From Apricaphanius iberus (lineage: Eukaryota > Chordata > Actinopteri > Cyprinodontiformes > Aphaniidae), in the NCBI GenBank assembly GCA_028564705.1, contig JAPXFQ010000365.1:1-64000 (forward strand): a DNA stretch of 64,000 nucleotides, read 5' to 3'. This document shows, in pieces, positions 54,775-64,000 of this stretch. Position 1 is the first letter of the stretch, and each line of letters opens with the position of its first letter. Both the position numbers and the translations under genes were made by a program. Below the pieces are notes generated by a model. The model made no database searches. It saw nothing but the letters and a program-made list of their open reading frames with translations, and was not told the origin of the DNA.

Positions 54775-55389
54775 ATGCCTCCAGTCACCTGTAGCTCCGG
54801 GTGTGATGGTTGTGTCAGGCTAACGAAGAAAATGTTGGAACTGGAGGAGAGGATCTCTACTTTACACCTGATCCAGGCCCACAAGCGAGACGCCGACATC
54901 GGCCAGACTTTCGCTGCTGCCACCAGCGCCCAGCTGGCCGAAACAATCCCGTGCCAGCCCAGTGAAGCTGCGGATGGGGAATCCATTGCTGGGTCTCCAG
55001 GCAGACTCGGACTGATGAACGCCCGTGGAGGTATCACAAGTATGGCAGAGGAGGAGCGCAAGTTCCAGCATGGGGCTAAACCAAAAGCCCCCCTCAGCTC
55101 CACTCCGGTGCCCCAGGGCGCGTGGTCGACGTTCGGGCCTGGTCACGGTTGGGACGCCTGGAGTGGCTTCCACCGTTCTCCTCCACCCGGCCTCCTGCTG
55201 TCGAACCGTTTCAGTATCTTGTGGGACGACTTTCCTCCTCTGACCGTCCCTCTGACCGTCCCACCGACTACGCAGAAGACCAGCAGCTCCGCAGGACCAA
55301 CGCCCATCCCATCCAGCAGCCAGAACAGCAGTCGGACGCTGGCAACCACCCACGTCGCTTCAGTCGTTTCAGCAGGCTCCTGTCTCTAA
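54775..55389 (+). pseudogene. L2 ORF1-like protein
   Basis: MPPVTCSSGCDGC then RLTKKMLELEERISTLHLIQ: a cysteine cluster followed by a coiled coil, the same layout as the ORF1 at 35540-36275. A long Pro/Ser-rich linker (LLSNRFSILWDDFPPLTVPL, PPTTQKTSSSAGPTPIPSSS) leads to a stop before any esterase block. The S/L-NRFS-x-L...P motif parallels LNNRFAPLSDAP in the other copy. The open frame of 204 codons is intact, but downstream domains are lost. Confidence 0.6.
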
Positions 55390-55489
55390 ACAGCTGGCTT
55401 TCCTCGTGATGCACAATATTGGTTTTATAGACAATTTTATAATTTTCTAGGCCAGGAGTCAATTGTTTGGGGCAGATGGACTATATTTA

Positions 55490-55838
55490 AACAGACAAGG
55501 CACACGCATGCTAGCTCTGACCCAGAGCTAGCATCTTTTAATATTTTGAATTATATGGATTTTAGCCAGCATGTCATGCAGCCGACTCACAACAGAGGAC
55601 ACACCCTGGACTTGGTGGCCTGTCCACCAGTGTGTCCTCTGTTGTTGACTTGGCTATGTCTGACTACTATGGTGTGTTTTCAAAATCACCAGTTTTATCC
55701 AATTAGAAAACCTCTGTGAAGACTGTCAGGAAACGTCATCTAACCCCTGAAGTGGCTGCAGGTTTTCTTGAAGCTTTTAAAAATTTCCTGCTGTACCTTT
55801 ACCTACCCCCTGTGATTTTATTGTGAATGATTTTAACA
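55490..55838 (+). pseudogene. L2 endonuclease-region remnant
   Basis: NYMDFSQHVMQPTHNRGHTL then DLVACPP matches the endonuclease C-terminal block (D-F-x-Q-H-V...T-H-x-x-G-x-T-L-D-L-V). Reading FLEAFKNFLLYLYLP and IVNDFN follows until the Tc1 element begins. GDFN and other upstream catalytic blocks are missing, so much of the domain is deleted. Confidence 0.7.
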
Positions 55839-56682
55839 GTAGGCATCCCAAACATGCTCAATGGGTGACATGTCCGGTGAGTATGCTGGCCATGCAAGAA
55901 CTGGGACATTTTTAGCTTCCAAGAATTGTGTACAGATTCTTGCGACATGGGGCCGTGCATTATCTTGCTGAAACATCAGGTGATGTTCGTGGATGTATGA
56001 CACAACAATGGGCCTCATGATCTCATCATGGTATCTCTGTGCATTCAAAATGCCATCAATAAAATGCACTTGTGTTCTTCATCCATAACAGATGCCTGCC
56101 CATACCATAACCCCACCACCACCATGGGCCACTCGATCCACAACATTGACATCAGCAAAGCGCTCACCCACACACGCTGTCTGCCATCTGCCCTGAACAA
56201 TGTAAACCGAGATTCATCCGTGAAGTGAACACCTCTCCAACGTGCCAGACGCCATCGAATGTGAGCATTTGCCCACTCAAGTCTGTTCGGTGACGAGCTG
56301 GAGTCAGGTCAAGACCTCGATGAGGACGACGAGCATGCAGTTGAGCTTCCCTGAGACAGTTTCTGACAGTTTGTGCAGAAATTGTTTGGTTATGCAAACC
56401 AATTGTTTTACCAGCTGTCTGAGTGGCTGGTCTCAGACGATCTTGGAGGTGAACCTGCTGGATGTGGAGGTCCTGGGCTGGTGTGGTTACACGTGGTCTG
56501 CGGTTGTGAGGCCGGTTGGATGTACTGCCATATTCTCTGAAACACCTTTGGAGACGGCTTATGGTGGAGAAATGAACATTCAATGCACGAGCAACAGATC
56601 TGGTTGACATTCCTGCTGTCAGCATGCCAATTGCACGCTCCCTCAATGCTTGTGGCATCTGTTGCATTTTGCTGTGGGACAA
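55839..56682 (-). pseudogene. Tc1-family D,D34E transposase
   Basis: The start near 56682 (MSHSKMQQMPQALRERAIGM) begins a helix-turn-helix (LTAGMSTRSVARALNVHFST, then ISRLQRCFREYGSTSNRPHN). A frameshift near 56230 follows; FTDESRFTLF (first Asp), VVDRVAHGGGGVMVWAGICY, then MFQQDNARPHVAR (second Asp) and YSPDMSPIEHVWDA (Glu), where the frame is cut off. A different Tc1 subfamily from the element at 18557. Inactive. Confidence 0.88.
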
Positions 56683-56910
56683 AACTGCGCATTCCAGGGT
56701 GGCCTTTTATTGTGGGCAGTATACTGTAAGGTACACCTGTGCACTAATCATGATGTGCTCACTATCACACATTTAGACTGATTTGTGAACAATGTTTGAG
56801 AGAAATTGTAATATTGTGTATCTGGAATGAATTTTAGATCTTTAAGTCCATCTCATGAAAAATGGGAGCAGAAACAAAGGTCTTGCGTTTATATTTTTGT
56901 TGAGTGTACA
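55839..56910 (-). mobile_element. Tc1-like transposon inserted in L2, left end lost
   Basis: The right terminus reads, on the minus strand, ACTCAACAAAAATATAAACG at ~56889-56908, followed outward by CA/TA and L2 coding (VPWRNEAL). At the left (~55839) the element stops inside the transposase C-terminus and L2 coding (IVNDFN) resumes, so a deletion removed one TIR and a little L2 sequence. Confidence 0.8.
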
Positions 56911-57129
56911 TAACCACGTACAGTACCATGGAGAAACGAAGCTCTTAAAAAATTAAAGAGGAGCTGCAGGGTGGCAGAAAGGAAATAGAGGAAAAATAAA
57001 ATCACAATAAAATCATACAATAGCGCTTTAAGAAATTCCAGAGATGCATACTTTTCCAGAATTATCTCAGAACATAAAAATAATCCAAAAATTCTGTTTC
57101 CCAACATTCTTAATCATTCCTCTAATACT

Positions 57130-58793
57130 TTTTAGAAAACCCCCTCAAACACTCTCTGTGAGGAGTTTGCAGGCACCTTCAGGAAGGTAGACACCACCAG
57201 ATGTAATATTTTATCCTCTCAAACTAACATGGTTTTAGACAAATCTGAGTTTCTCCCTAAACCAGAGGAAACACTGGACAGTTTTGTCCTGGTAGAAGCT
57301 GGGACCCTTGATAAAGTTTTCTCCTCAGTGAGGCCCACCACAAGCGCTTTGGACCCAATTCCAACCGGATTTTTTTAAGCTATTTTAGGGTTCTTTTAAA
57401 GATGATATTTTTAATTTTATGAATTTCTCCTTCAGACAGGGTTTTTTCTGTCTTTAAAGAGGCGGTAGTGAGGCTCCTGCTGAAGAAGAGCAATTTTGAT
57501 TTTAATGATTTAAACAATTACCGACCGGTATCTAACTTATCATTTTTAAGCAAAGTTTTAGAAAAACTTGTTTTTATTCAACTTAAGGATTTTATTCAAC
57601 TAAATGATTTTATCAACGCTTATAATATCCTAGAGAAATTTCAGTCTGGTTTTAGGATGAACCACAGCACCGAGACGGCTCTTTTAAAGATTTTAAATGA
57701 TTTTAGACTAAACTATGATGCTAAAAAGGTGACAGTGTTGGTTCTACTGGATCTAAGTGCTGCCTTTGATACAGTAGACCAAACTATTCTTTTAACTCGT
57801 TTAAAACAGATCTGCCTCTCTGGTGCTGTTCATAAATGGTTCACATCCTATCTCACAGACAGGTCTTTTATGGTAAGTTTAGATACCTGTTCCTATAAAG
57901 TCCATAAGATCCCATGTGGTGTAACCCAGGGTAACCTTTATATGCTCTCTCTTGGCAGTGTCATCAGATTACATGGAGTCAACTTTCACAGTTATGCTGA
58001 TGATACACAGTTGTACATCCCCATGTCTCCTGATGACACACGGCCAATGGATGCACTTTTTAACCGCATATTAGACATCAAATCCTGGATGGCAGAACAC
58101 TTTCTCATGCTCAACCAGGACAAAACTGAGGTTTAAGTTAACGGTCCTGAGGCTCAGAGAGAGAAACTTTTACCAAAACTATAATCATTTGCTTTTAATC
58201 TTTCTTTACATGTGAAGAATCTGGGCGTGATTTTTGACTCTGAGCTGTCTTTTATTCCACACATTAAAAATATTACTAGAATAGGTTTTTATCACCTAAA
58301 GAACATTGTCAGAGTCTGCCCAATTCTCTCTCGGGCCAATACGGAGATGCTAATGCATGCTTTTATCACCAGTAGAATCGATAATTGTAATGCCCTGCTT
58401 TCTGGTCTTCCGAAAAAGACTACCTTAAGTTTACAGCTTTTACAGAATTCAGCAGCACGTGTCCTGATGAAGACCAGGAGGCGGGAGCACATTACACCGG
58501 TCTTAAAATCACTCCATTGCCTCCCCATATATTTTAGAATAGATTTTAAGGTTCTTCTAATGGTTTTAAGGTGTCCTAATGGTCTTGGGCCTTCTTATCT
58601 TTCAGAAATGCTTTTACCTTATGAACTGTTGCAGACTCTGTGCTCCTCTGGCAGCCGTCTCCTTATCATCCCTAAGGTCAGGACACGAACTCATGGTGAG
58701 GCGTCCTTCAATTATTATGGCCCTCACCTCTGGAACAGGCTGCCAGAGGACCTCAGGGGCACAGAGTTACCGAAGGCTTACCTTTTTAGCTGA
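57130..58793 (+). pseudogene. L2 reverse transcriptase, internal deletion
   Basis: The linker (LCEEFAGTFRKVDTTRCNIL, SSVRPTTSALDPIPTGFF) precedes RT blocks LLKKSNFDFNDLNNYRPVSN, FQSGFRMNHSTETALLKILN, VLVLLDLSAAFDTVD (first Asp), then CGVTQG joined directly to NLYMLSLGSV: the SVLGPLLF part of the GVPQG motif is deleted. NFHSYADDTQLY carries the catalytic YADD. A stop after DKTEV (58136) precedes KNLGVIFDSELSFIPHIKNI, LQLLQNSAARVLMKTRRREH and YGPHLWNRLPEDLRG. Inactive. Confidence 0.9.
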
Positions 58794-58874
58794 GCTTTTA
58801 ACTGCTTATTATTTATTAATATCTGTTTAATCGCTGTGCATGTTTTATTTGATTGAATTTTGTGTTTAATTTTT

Positions 58875-61800
58875 AATTCAATTCAATTCACTTTTATTTA
58901 TATAGCACCAGTTCACAACAAATGTCATCTCAAGCCACTTTACAACAAAGTCATCTCAATATAATTATCCAAACATTCCAATCATTTAAGTTTTCTATGT
59001 AAGGAATCCATGCAGATTGCGTTGAGTCATCAGCGCCAGGTTGTGCCCAGATCACGCAGACTCCAACCACAGCAATTCCTCAGCAAACCCTCATACTCAG
59101 CAAGTATGTAGCGACAGTGGAGAGGAAAAACTCCCCTTTAACAGGAAGAAACCTCTGGCAGAACCTGACTCAGTACAAGCGGTCATCTGCCACGACCGTC
59201 TAGGGGTCTGAGAAGACAGAGAAGAGACAGAATGGAGGATACTTCGTCACCCCGAGCATCATCTGGTCCAACCCTCCCCATCCAGCAGGGGGCATTATAG
59301 CTGAGCAGGGTACCAGACCGGGTAGAGCTTCTATGGGGAGAAAAACACTGAGAGAAAACTGGGTTAACAATTGCATTAACATCAGAAAAAATATATCTGG
59401 AGAGTAGTAGAAAAGAAAAGTAGAAGGTGAGTTAGGGTCAGTTGAGTCTGAAAAAGGATAATTTTTTCCTAATTCTTAAGTCTATTAGCAATGTACGGTT
59501 TGAGGGAAATGGAGTTGAGGAGGGCCGCCGGACCGGGCTGCATCCTCCCCTCGCCGGATCAGGCTGAACACTACATCTCCCTCTACTCCCTGCCTGGAAA
59601 TCCAGGAGGAAAGAAGGAGGTAAGTGGGTAAGTATGGCAGTGCTTATGCATCTCTCTTTGCTCATAGGACTGCGCCCTCTCCAGAATGTATGTATTAGAA
59701 AGATAATATTATTGGTAAGGGATATTACTGGAGTAGATAAAGGACCGCTCTTCTGAAGACTCTGCATTATTTACCTCGACGACTCCCCCTGGCCGGTCCA
59801 TCGACCGGCCAGTTTGGAATAGGGAGACAAATGTAGTGCACTGACCGACACACGCTGTCAGTAGCCTCTTGGTCCATCACTTTCTATCCTTAAAACCTGT
59901 GTAAATCTTTTTCTGTCGGAGAGGGATTATAAGGTCTAGTGTCTATATAAGTAACTATAAGCTTTATCAAAAAGGAAGGTTTTAAGCCTAGTCTTAAAAA
60001 CAGACAGCATATCTGCCTCACAAACTAAAACTGGGAGCTGGTTCCACAGGAGAGGAGCCTGATAACTCCCAGTAGACATGCATTCTGAGAACAAAGTGCT
60101 CTGTTAGGAACATATGAAACAATCAGATCTCTGATGTACGATGGAGCTTGATTATTAGTGGCTTTATACGTAAGGAGGAGGATCTTAAAGTCTATTCTGG
60201 ATTTAACGGGGAGCCAAAGGAGAGAAGCCAAAACAGGAGATCTATGTTTTTAATATTCATCAGAACTCTTGCTGCAGCATTTTGGATCAACTGAAGGCTT
60301 TTGATTGCATTTTGTGGACTTCCTGATAATAAGGAATTACAGTAGTCCAGCTTCGATGTAACAAATGCATGGACTAGTTTCTCTGAATCACTCCTGGACA
60401 GGATGTTTCTAATTTTAGCAATATTGTGAATGTGAAAGAAAGAAATCCTAGAAACCTGTTTTATATGGGATTTAAATGTCATGTCTTGGTCAAAAGTTAC
60501 ACCGAGGTTCTTTACATTATTACCAGAGGCCAAATTAATGCCATCCAGATGAAGTGATTGATTTATCACTTTCCTTTTTAAAGGTTCCGGTCCAAAGACA
60601 ACAACCTCTGTCTTGTATGCATTTAGGAGCAGAAAATTCAGAATCATCCAAGTTTTTATGTCTTCGAGACATGCTTGTAATCTACCTAACTGATTAGTTT
60701 CATCAGGTTTTATGAATAAATATAATTGTGTATCATCAGCATAACTGTGGAAATTCATACCGTGTTGTCTAATTATTTTACCAATTGGAAGCATATATAT
60801 AGTGAAGAGAATCGGTCCAAACACAGAACCCTGTGGTACACAGGTAACCCTTGAGTGTGAAGAAGATTTATCATTGACATGAACAAACTGGAATATCTCA
60901 GACAGATATGATTTAAACCAGCCTAGTGCTGTTCCCTTGATCCCTACAATATGTTCAAGCCTTTCTAAGAGAATATTATGATTGACTGTGTCAAAAGCAG
61001 CACTGAGATCTAATAAAACCAGAACAGTCACAAATCCATTATCTGAGGCCATTAGAATATCATTTGTCACTTTTACCAGTGCTGTTTCAGTGCTATGATG
61101 AGCTCTAAAACCTGACTGAAATTCCTCAAAGACGTTGTTGCTGTTTAGATGCTCACATACTTGATTAGCAACTATTTTCTCAAGAATTTTGGATAAGAAA
61201 GGAAGGTTAGATATAGGTCTGTAGTTAGCTAAATCATCCTGATCGAGGGAGGGTTTCTTAAGTAAAGGTTTAATTACAGCAACCTTAAATTCCTGTGGCA
61301 CATATCCATTTATTAAAGATAGATTCATCATGTCTAGAATAGGGCCAGTAACCAGAGGGAACACTTCCTTAAATAATTTGGTTGGTGTTGGGTCTAACAA
61401 ACAAGTTGAGGGTTTAGATGAAGCTAATATTTGTGATAATTCAGAAAGTTCAGCAGAATCAAAACGGTATAGACATAAACATGGTTCTACAGTTCTCTCT
61501 GATACTGCCTCATTTACTAAGAGAGAGTTAATCATGTTTGGGAGAATGACAATGATTTTATTCTTTATAGAATTTATTTTATTTATGAAAAATCCCATAA
61601 AGTCATCCCTACTGAGAGAAGGGGGAATAGTTGGCTCAACAGAGCTATGACTGTGTAAGTTTGGCAATTGTACTAAAAAGAAACCTAGGATTGTTTTTAT
61701 TTACCTCTATTAATGACGAGAAATATGCTGTTCTAGCTTTTCGAAGGGCGTTTTTATAAAGTAGTAGACTATTTTTCCAAGTTAGAAAGAAATCATTTAA
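58875..61800 (-). mobile_element. L2 LINE (-), best-preserved copy, 5'-truncated
   Basis: Coding from ~61800 to ~60030, then a ~1.1 kb 3' UTR to the GAATTGAATT tail at 58875-58890 (inverted). TATAAATAAAAG precedes the tail. The 5' cut falls in the linker between endonuclease and RT. A perfect inverted pair CTGGCCGGTCCATCGACCGG lies at ~59788 in the 3' UTR. Confidence 0.88.
60030..61800 (-). pseudogene. L2 reverse transcriptase, long open frame with edge frameshifts
   Basis: The linker ([20 protein letters not shown]) is one frame off the main 491-codon frame (60192-61667). That frame carries LLDPTPTKLFKEVFPLVTGP, KPLLKKPSLDQDDLANYRPI, FQSGFRAHHSTETALVKVTN, VLLDLSAAFDTVNH (first Asp), CVPQGSVFGPILFTIYMLPI, NFHSYADDTQLYLF (YADD), NVKNLGVTFDQDMTFKSHIK and LIQNAAARVLMNIKN. 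A frameshift at ~60240 moves the end (LLWLPVKSRIDFKILLLTYK) to another frame. All RT catalytic residues are intact; this is the closest thing to a functional RT in the window, but ORF1 and endonuclease are gone. Confidence 0.92.
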
Positions 61801-61929
61801 GTGTGTTTTGAAGTCCAAAATCAGTCTGGAAGTTTGTGTTGTGTTTGTGTTGTAAAGAGTTAATTTTTACCATAAAATGTTACAATTTTAACTGATTATT
61901 ATTTCTTATTTTTCTGCTTTACTGTTCGT

Positions 61930-62372
61930 ATCGTATCTTATCATTCTTTTATATTTTATATAATTTGGGATGCTATCAGTCTTAACATGTGTGTTTTCTC
62001 TGTGGGAGCCCTTTGCATCGGGGGTGGTGGCGGCCTGGGTGTGGCTGCCTGGGTGGAGGCGGGGGTCACCTTCCCTCCCTCCTCTGGACGCCTTGGCTGC
62101 TGCTGTAGATCAGCTGCTGCCGATGGCTCATCTGTACTCAGCACCTTGTTGCTTTTGTTTACTGTTGCTTTTATGTGTATGTGTGCGTGGGAGATGGGTT
62201 GGAGTGGGGTAGGTGGGTGGGGCGGGTGTCGGGGGCCATAGTTGTGATGATGATTTTATTTGGGGGTTTATGGGGTCATTTTTACCTGTAAAGCACTATG
62301 AGAAACTTTTCTGTTGGAAAAAAGCTTTATAAATAAAGTTTGATTGATTGATTGACTGATTGATTGAATAGA
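61930..62372 (+). repeat. LINE 3' UTR with (GATT)n tail
   Basis: A G-rich stretch (GGGGGTGGTGGCGGCCTGGG to GGTAGGTGGGTGGGGCGGGT), then GTAAAGCACTATGAGAAACT and GCTTTATAAATAAAGTTTGA followed by about 5 GATT copies. Same architecture as other 3' ends here, different tail unit. No coding part upstream; heavily 5'-truncated. Confidence 0.7.
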
Positions 62373-63856
62373 AATCAAACCTCAATTTAATTTCCATGCT
62401 CTATTTGTTTGGACAGGGAGTCTCATTCTTCTGTCTCTGTGTTGCAGCTTTAGGACAGCAGTAAGGGTAGCTAAGGTGTTGAGAAAAATTAGGCTTATAG
62501 CATAGAGCACTGGGAAACGCAAACAGCTGTCAGGAAATACATTATACTCAAATGATGCTGGGATTTCAAGAAAAAAGAGGTATAGATTTTCTCCACTGAT
62601 GACTCACATGGTAAACCTGCAAATTGTAAATCTGCAACCTCAAAGGCGTGTTGTGCCGTAACTGAAGCAGAGGCTGAAGTAGTTGCACCTCATGACAAAT
62701 TGACAAAACAAACTATGATACCGTCTTAGATTTGGTGTTCATGTTAAATTCAGAAGATATTCTACAAATATTCAAACCTAAATATCAAATACGAAGCTGT
62801 ACACTATTATCACAACTGAATGTAACTTGGTAATTGTGGAGCTCAGCTAAGAGAACAAACAGTTTGGCCTGGCCTGGCCAATGGATCTGAAGGGAGAGAG
62901 ATGTGTTCAGCTAGCATGGTGCAGCTCGGTCCACGTAGAGGTCATTGCAGAGTGACCATCTGTAACCTGTGATTTCAGTGGCGGCCACATTCTGGATCTG
63001 GCTCGGAAGATACAGCTGTAAGGTTATGAGGTTGACCAAGGTCAAAGTTGATTCCAACAGCCTGTCATAGACAGTTGTGTTAATTTAAGAGTTCCTATTC
63101 AACTATGTGAAAATGTGTAAAACCAGAGGCTGCACCTAGCCAAGCAAGTAAGGCTCACCAACTTAAACATTCCAGAGGTTTAACGTACAGTTAGTTTCAG
63201 ACTTTTATGCAAAGACTTTTAAATTTGAATTTAGATTTTGAAAGCTTGGTTTTTATGTTAGCATTTTTATTTTAACTAAGGATTCAAATATTCTAAAAAA
63301 ATGTCACTTTCAAAGGGATATCTAACAAGACTGGTATGCACCTACAGAAACGTTGTGTATTCCTGTGACCAGACAGCTATTCCCGATAGTGATCTCAAAA
63401 AAATCAAGGCTTCTTTGAAACAGCCTTGTTTGAATTAGCCTAGTGACGGTGACTTTACATTTTTAAGACTTCAAACTGTCCTTATGCAGTTTTTAAATAT
63501 GTTTACATTCTTACTTGAACCATCTTCTAACACTTTTAGCCTGTCAGCTATTTTCTGTCATGTGTTATATTCTGTGTTAATAATTCACAAAAGACTTCTG
63601 ATTATTTTGCCGTACCCAAGTGGTTCCCAAACTTTTTTTACTGCTCACCACCGTACCATACATTATAATAATCTTGAGTATTAAATTTTTTTGTTGTGCA
63701 TCATTATCTAACATTGATTCATTGCTTTATTTTCAAATAATTTGTGTGCACAAGTGCTTTAAAAACACAAGAAACTACAAGAGAACAGAAATAACTAGTG
63801 CCAGAGGCGTCCTAACATACCCCAGGAGCCCCAAGCGAAATATTGTGTGGAGCCCC
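62373..63856. other. No gene seen
   Basis: AT-rich spacer; short frames only. From ~63620 (CAAGTGGTTCCCAAACTTTT) the sequence may belong to the element that carries the ribozyme-like motif. Confidence 0.45.
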
Positions 63857-63900
63857 CAGGACCTACTGAGGAAGGCCCAATGCCGAAACGCGTCTATGTG
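63857..63900 (+). ncRNA. Candidate hammerhead ribozyme (Penelope/retrozyme-like)
   Basis: The core CTGAGGA (63866-63872, fits CUGANGA) is followed by a stem II of GGC/GCC (63874-63876 with 63882-63884), the core GAAA (63885-63888) and the self-complementary ACGCGT (63888-63893) with C at 63894 as the candidate cleavage position. The flanks (ACCTA before, TATGT after) can pair with one mismatch as stem I. An extra A after CTGAGGA leaves a bulge or mismatch at the base of stem II. Short-stem hammerheads that act as dimers are known from Penelope-like elements and retrozymes. Activity is unproven. Confidence 0.4.
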
Positions 63901-64000
63901 ATTAAAGACAAATGTATGCATAGTGCAGTCTCATTTCTTTAAATGCTAATATCACTAGGCCAGCATTGTTAAAGGCTTTGCAAACATATTTAGTTGCCAT
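63901..64000. other. Window end, unassigned
   Basis: ATTAAAGACAAATGTATGCA follows the ribozyme-like motif and may belong to the same element. The window ends before any boundary. Confidence 0.4.

Larger units (their letters stand above)
54560..58870 (+). mobile_element. L2 LINE (+), nearly full length, split by a Tc1 insertion
   Basis: Order: 5' UTR, ORF1 (54775-55389), endonuclease remnants (55540-55838), Tc1-like insertion (55839-56910), end of linker region (56911-57470), RT (57468-58793), short 3' UTR. It ends against the tail of the opposite L2 at ~58875. Confidence 0.82.

Noticed and set aside
54862..55353. 163-codon minus-strand frame
   Set aside because: Antisense shadow of the GC-rich L2 ORF1.

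Overview
The window is intergenic or intronic DNA from a ray-finned fish, most likely a percomorph teleost. The evidence is the repeat content: L2, Rex3/RTE and Tx1/L1-like LINEs, tRNA-headed SINEs, Tc1/mariner, Harbinger, hAT, P-element, Ginger and ISL2EU-type DNA transposons, and GT-AG spliced coding segments. Nothing is prokaryotic: no operons, no CRISPR array and no compact gene array. I cannot narrow the species from sequence alone.

Host gene content is very small. The only exon I recognise is a terminal exon of a class II facilitative sugar transporter (SLC2A/GLUT) at 6130-6384 (+). A GC-rich segment at 7170-7250 followed by an ATG and a perfect splice donor (7252-7345, +) could be the promoter and first exon of another gene. 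A membrane-segment exon candidate lies at 37172-37424 (-).

Layout. 1-3205: an unknown repeat, then a 19-copy tandem array of a ~125 bp unit that is almost entirely one long hairpin. 3.2-6.0 kb: a worn SINE and a broken LINE (-). 6.1-9.4 kb: SLC2A exon, dispersed repeats, candidate first exon and a PHD-like zinc-finger exon pair. 9.8-12.5 kb: THAP/P-element remnant (-) carrying a SINE insertion with clear target duplications. 13.7-16.2 kb: Tx1/L1-like LINE (-) bounded by a 13 bp target duplication. 18.56-20.13 kb: complete but dead Tc1 element with ~215 bp terminal inverted repeats. 20.6-26.8 kb: multi-exon Ginger-type integrase gene (-), with a two-gene Harbinger element (21.5-24.7 kb) inside one of its introns. 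27-29.2 kb: two solo LTRs, one interrupting a repeat whose empty counterpart is at 7.7-8.4 kb. 29.6-31 kb: internally deleted hAT with a minisatellite. 31.6-36.3 kb: decayed L2 LINE (-) whose 3' UTR carries a ~400 bp 28S rRNA fragment. 37-43 kb: mostly unassigned, with short LINE pieces. 43.3-45.7 kb: Rex3 5' piece joined to an L2 tail, then a short ISL2EU-like element. 48-54.5 kb: MITEs, microsatellites, L2 pieces and a SINE. 54.6-61.8 kb: two L2 LINEs tail to tail, one split by a Tc1 insertion. 61.9-64 kb: a LINE tail and, near the end, a hammerhead-ribozyme-like motif.

The coding segments therefore do not form a pathway. They are parasites of one another, and nesting gives partial relative ages: the Ginger gene predates the Harbinger in its intron, the dispersed repeat predates its solo LTR, and the (+) L2 predates its Tc1. 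The observations most worth a second look are the hairpin satellite, the 28S fragment inside an L2 3' UTR, the hammerhead candidate and the convergent THAP/SAP element.
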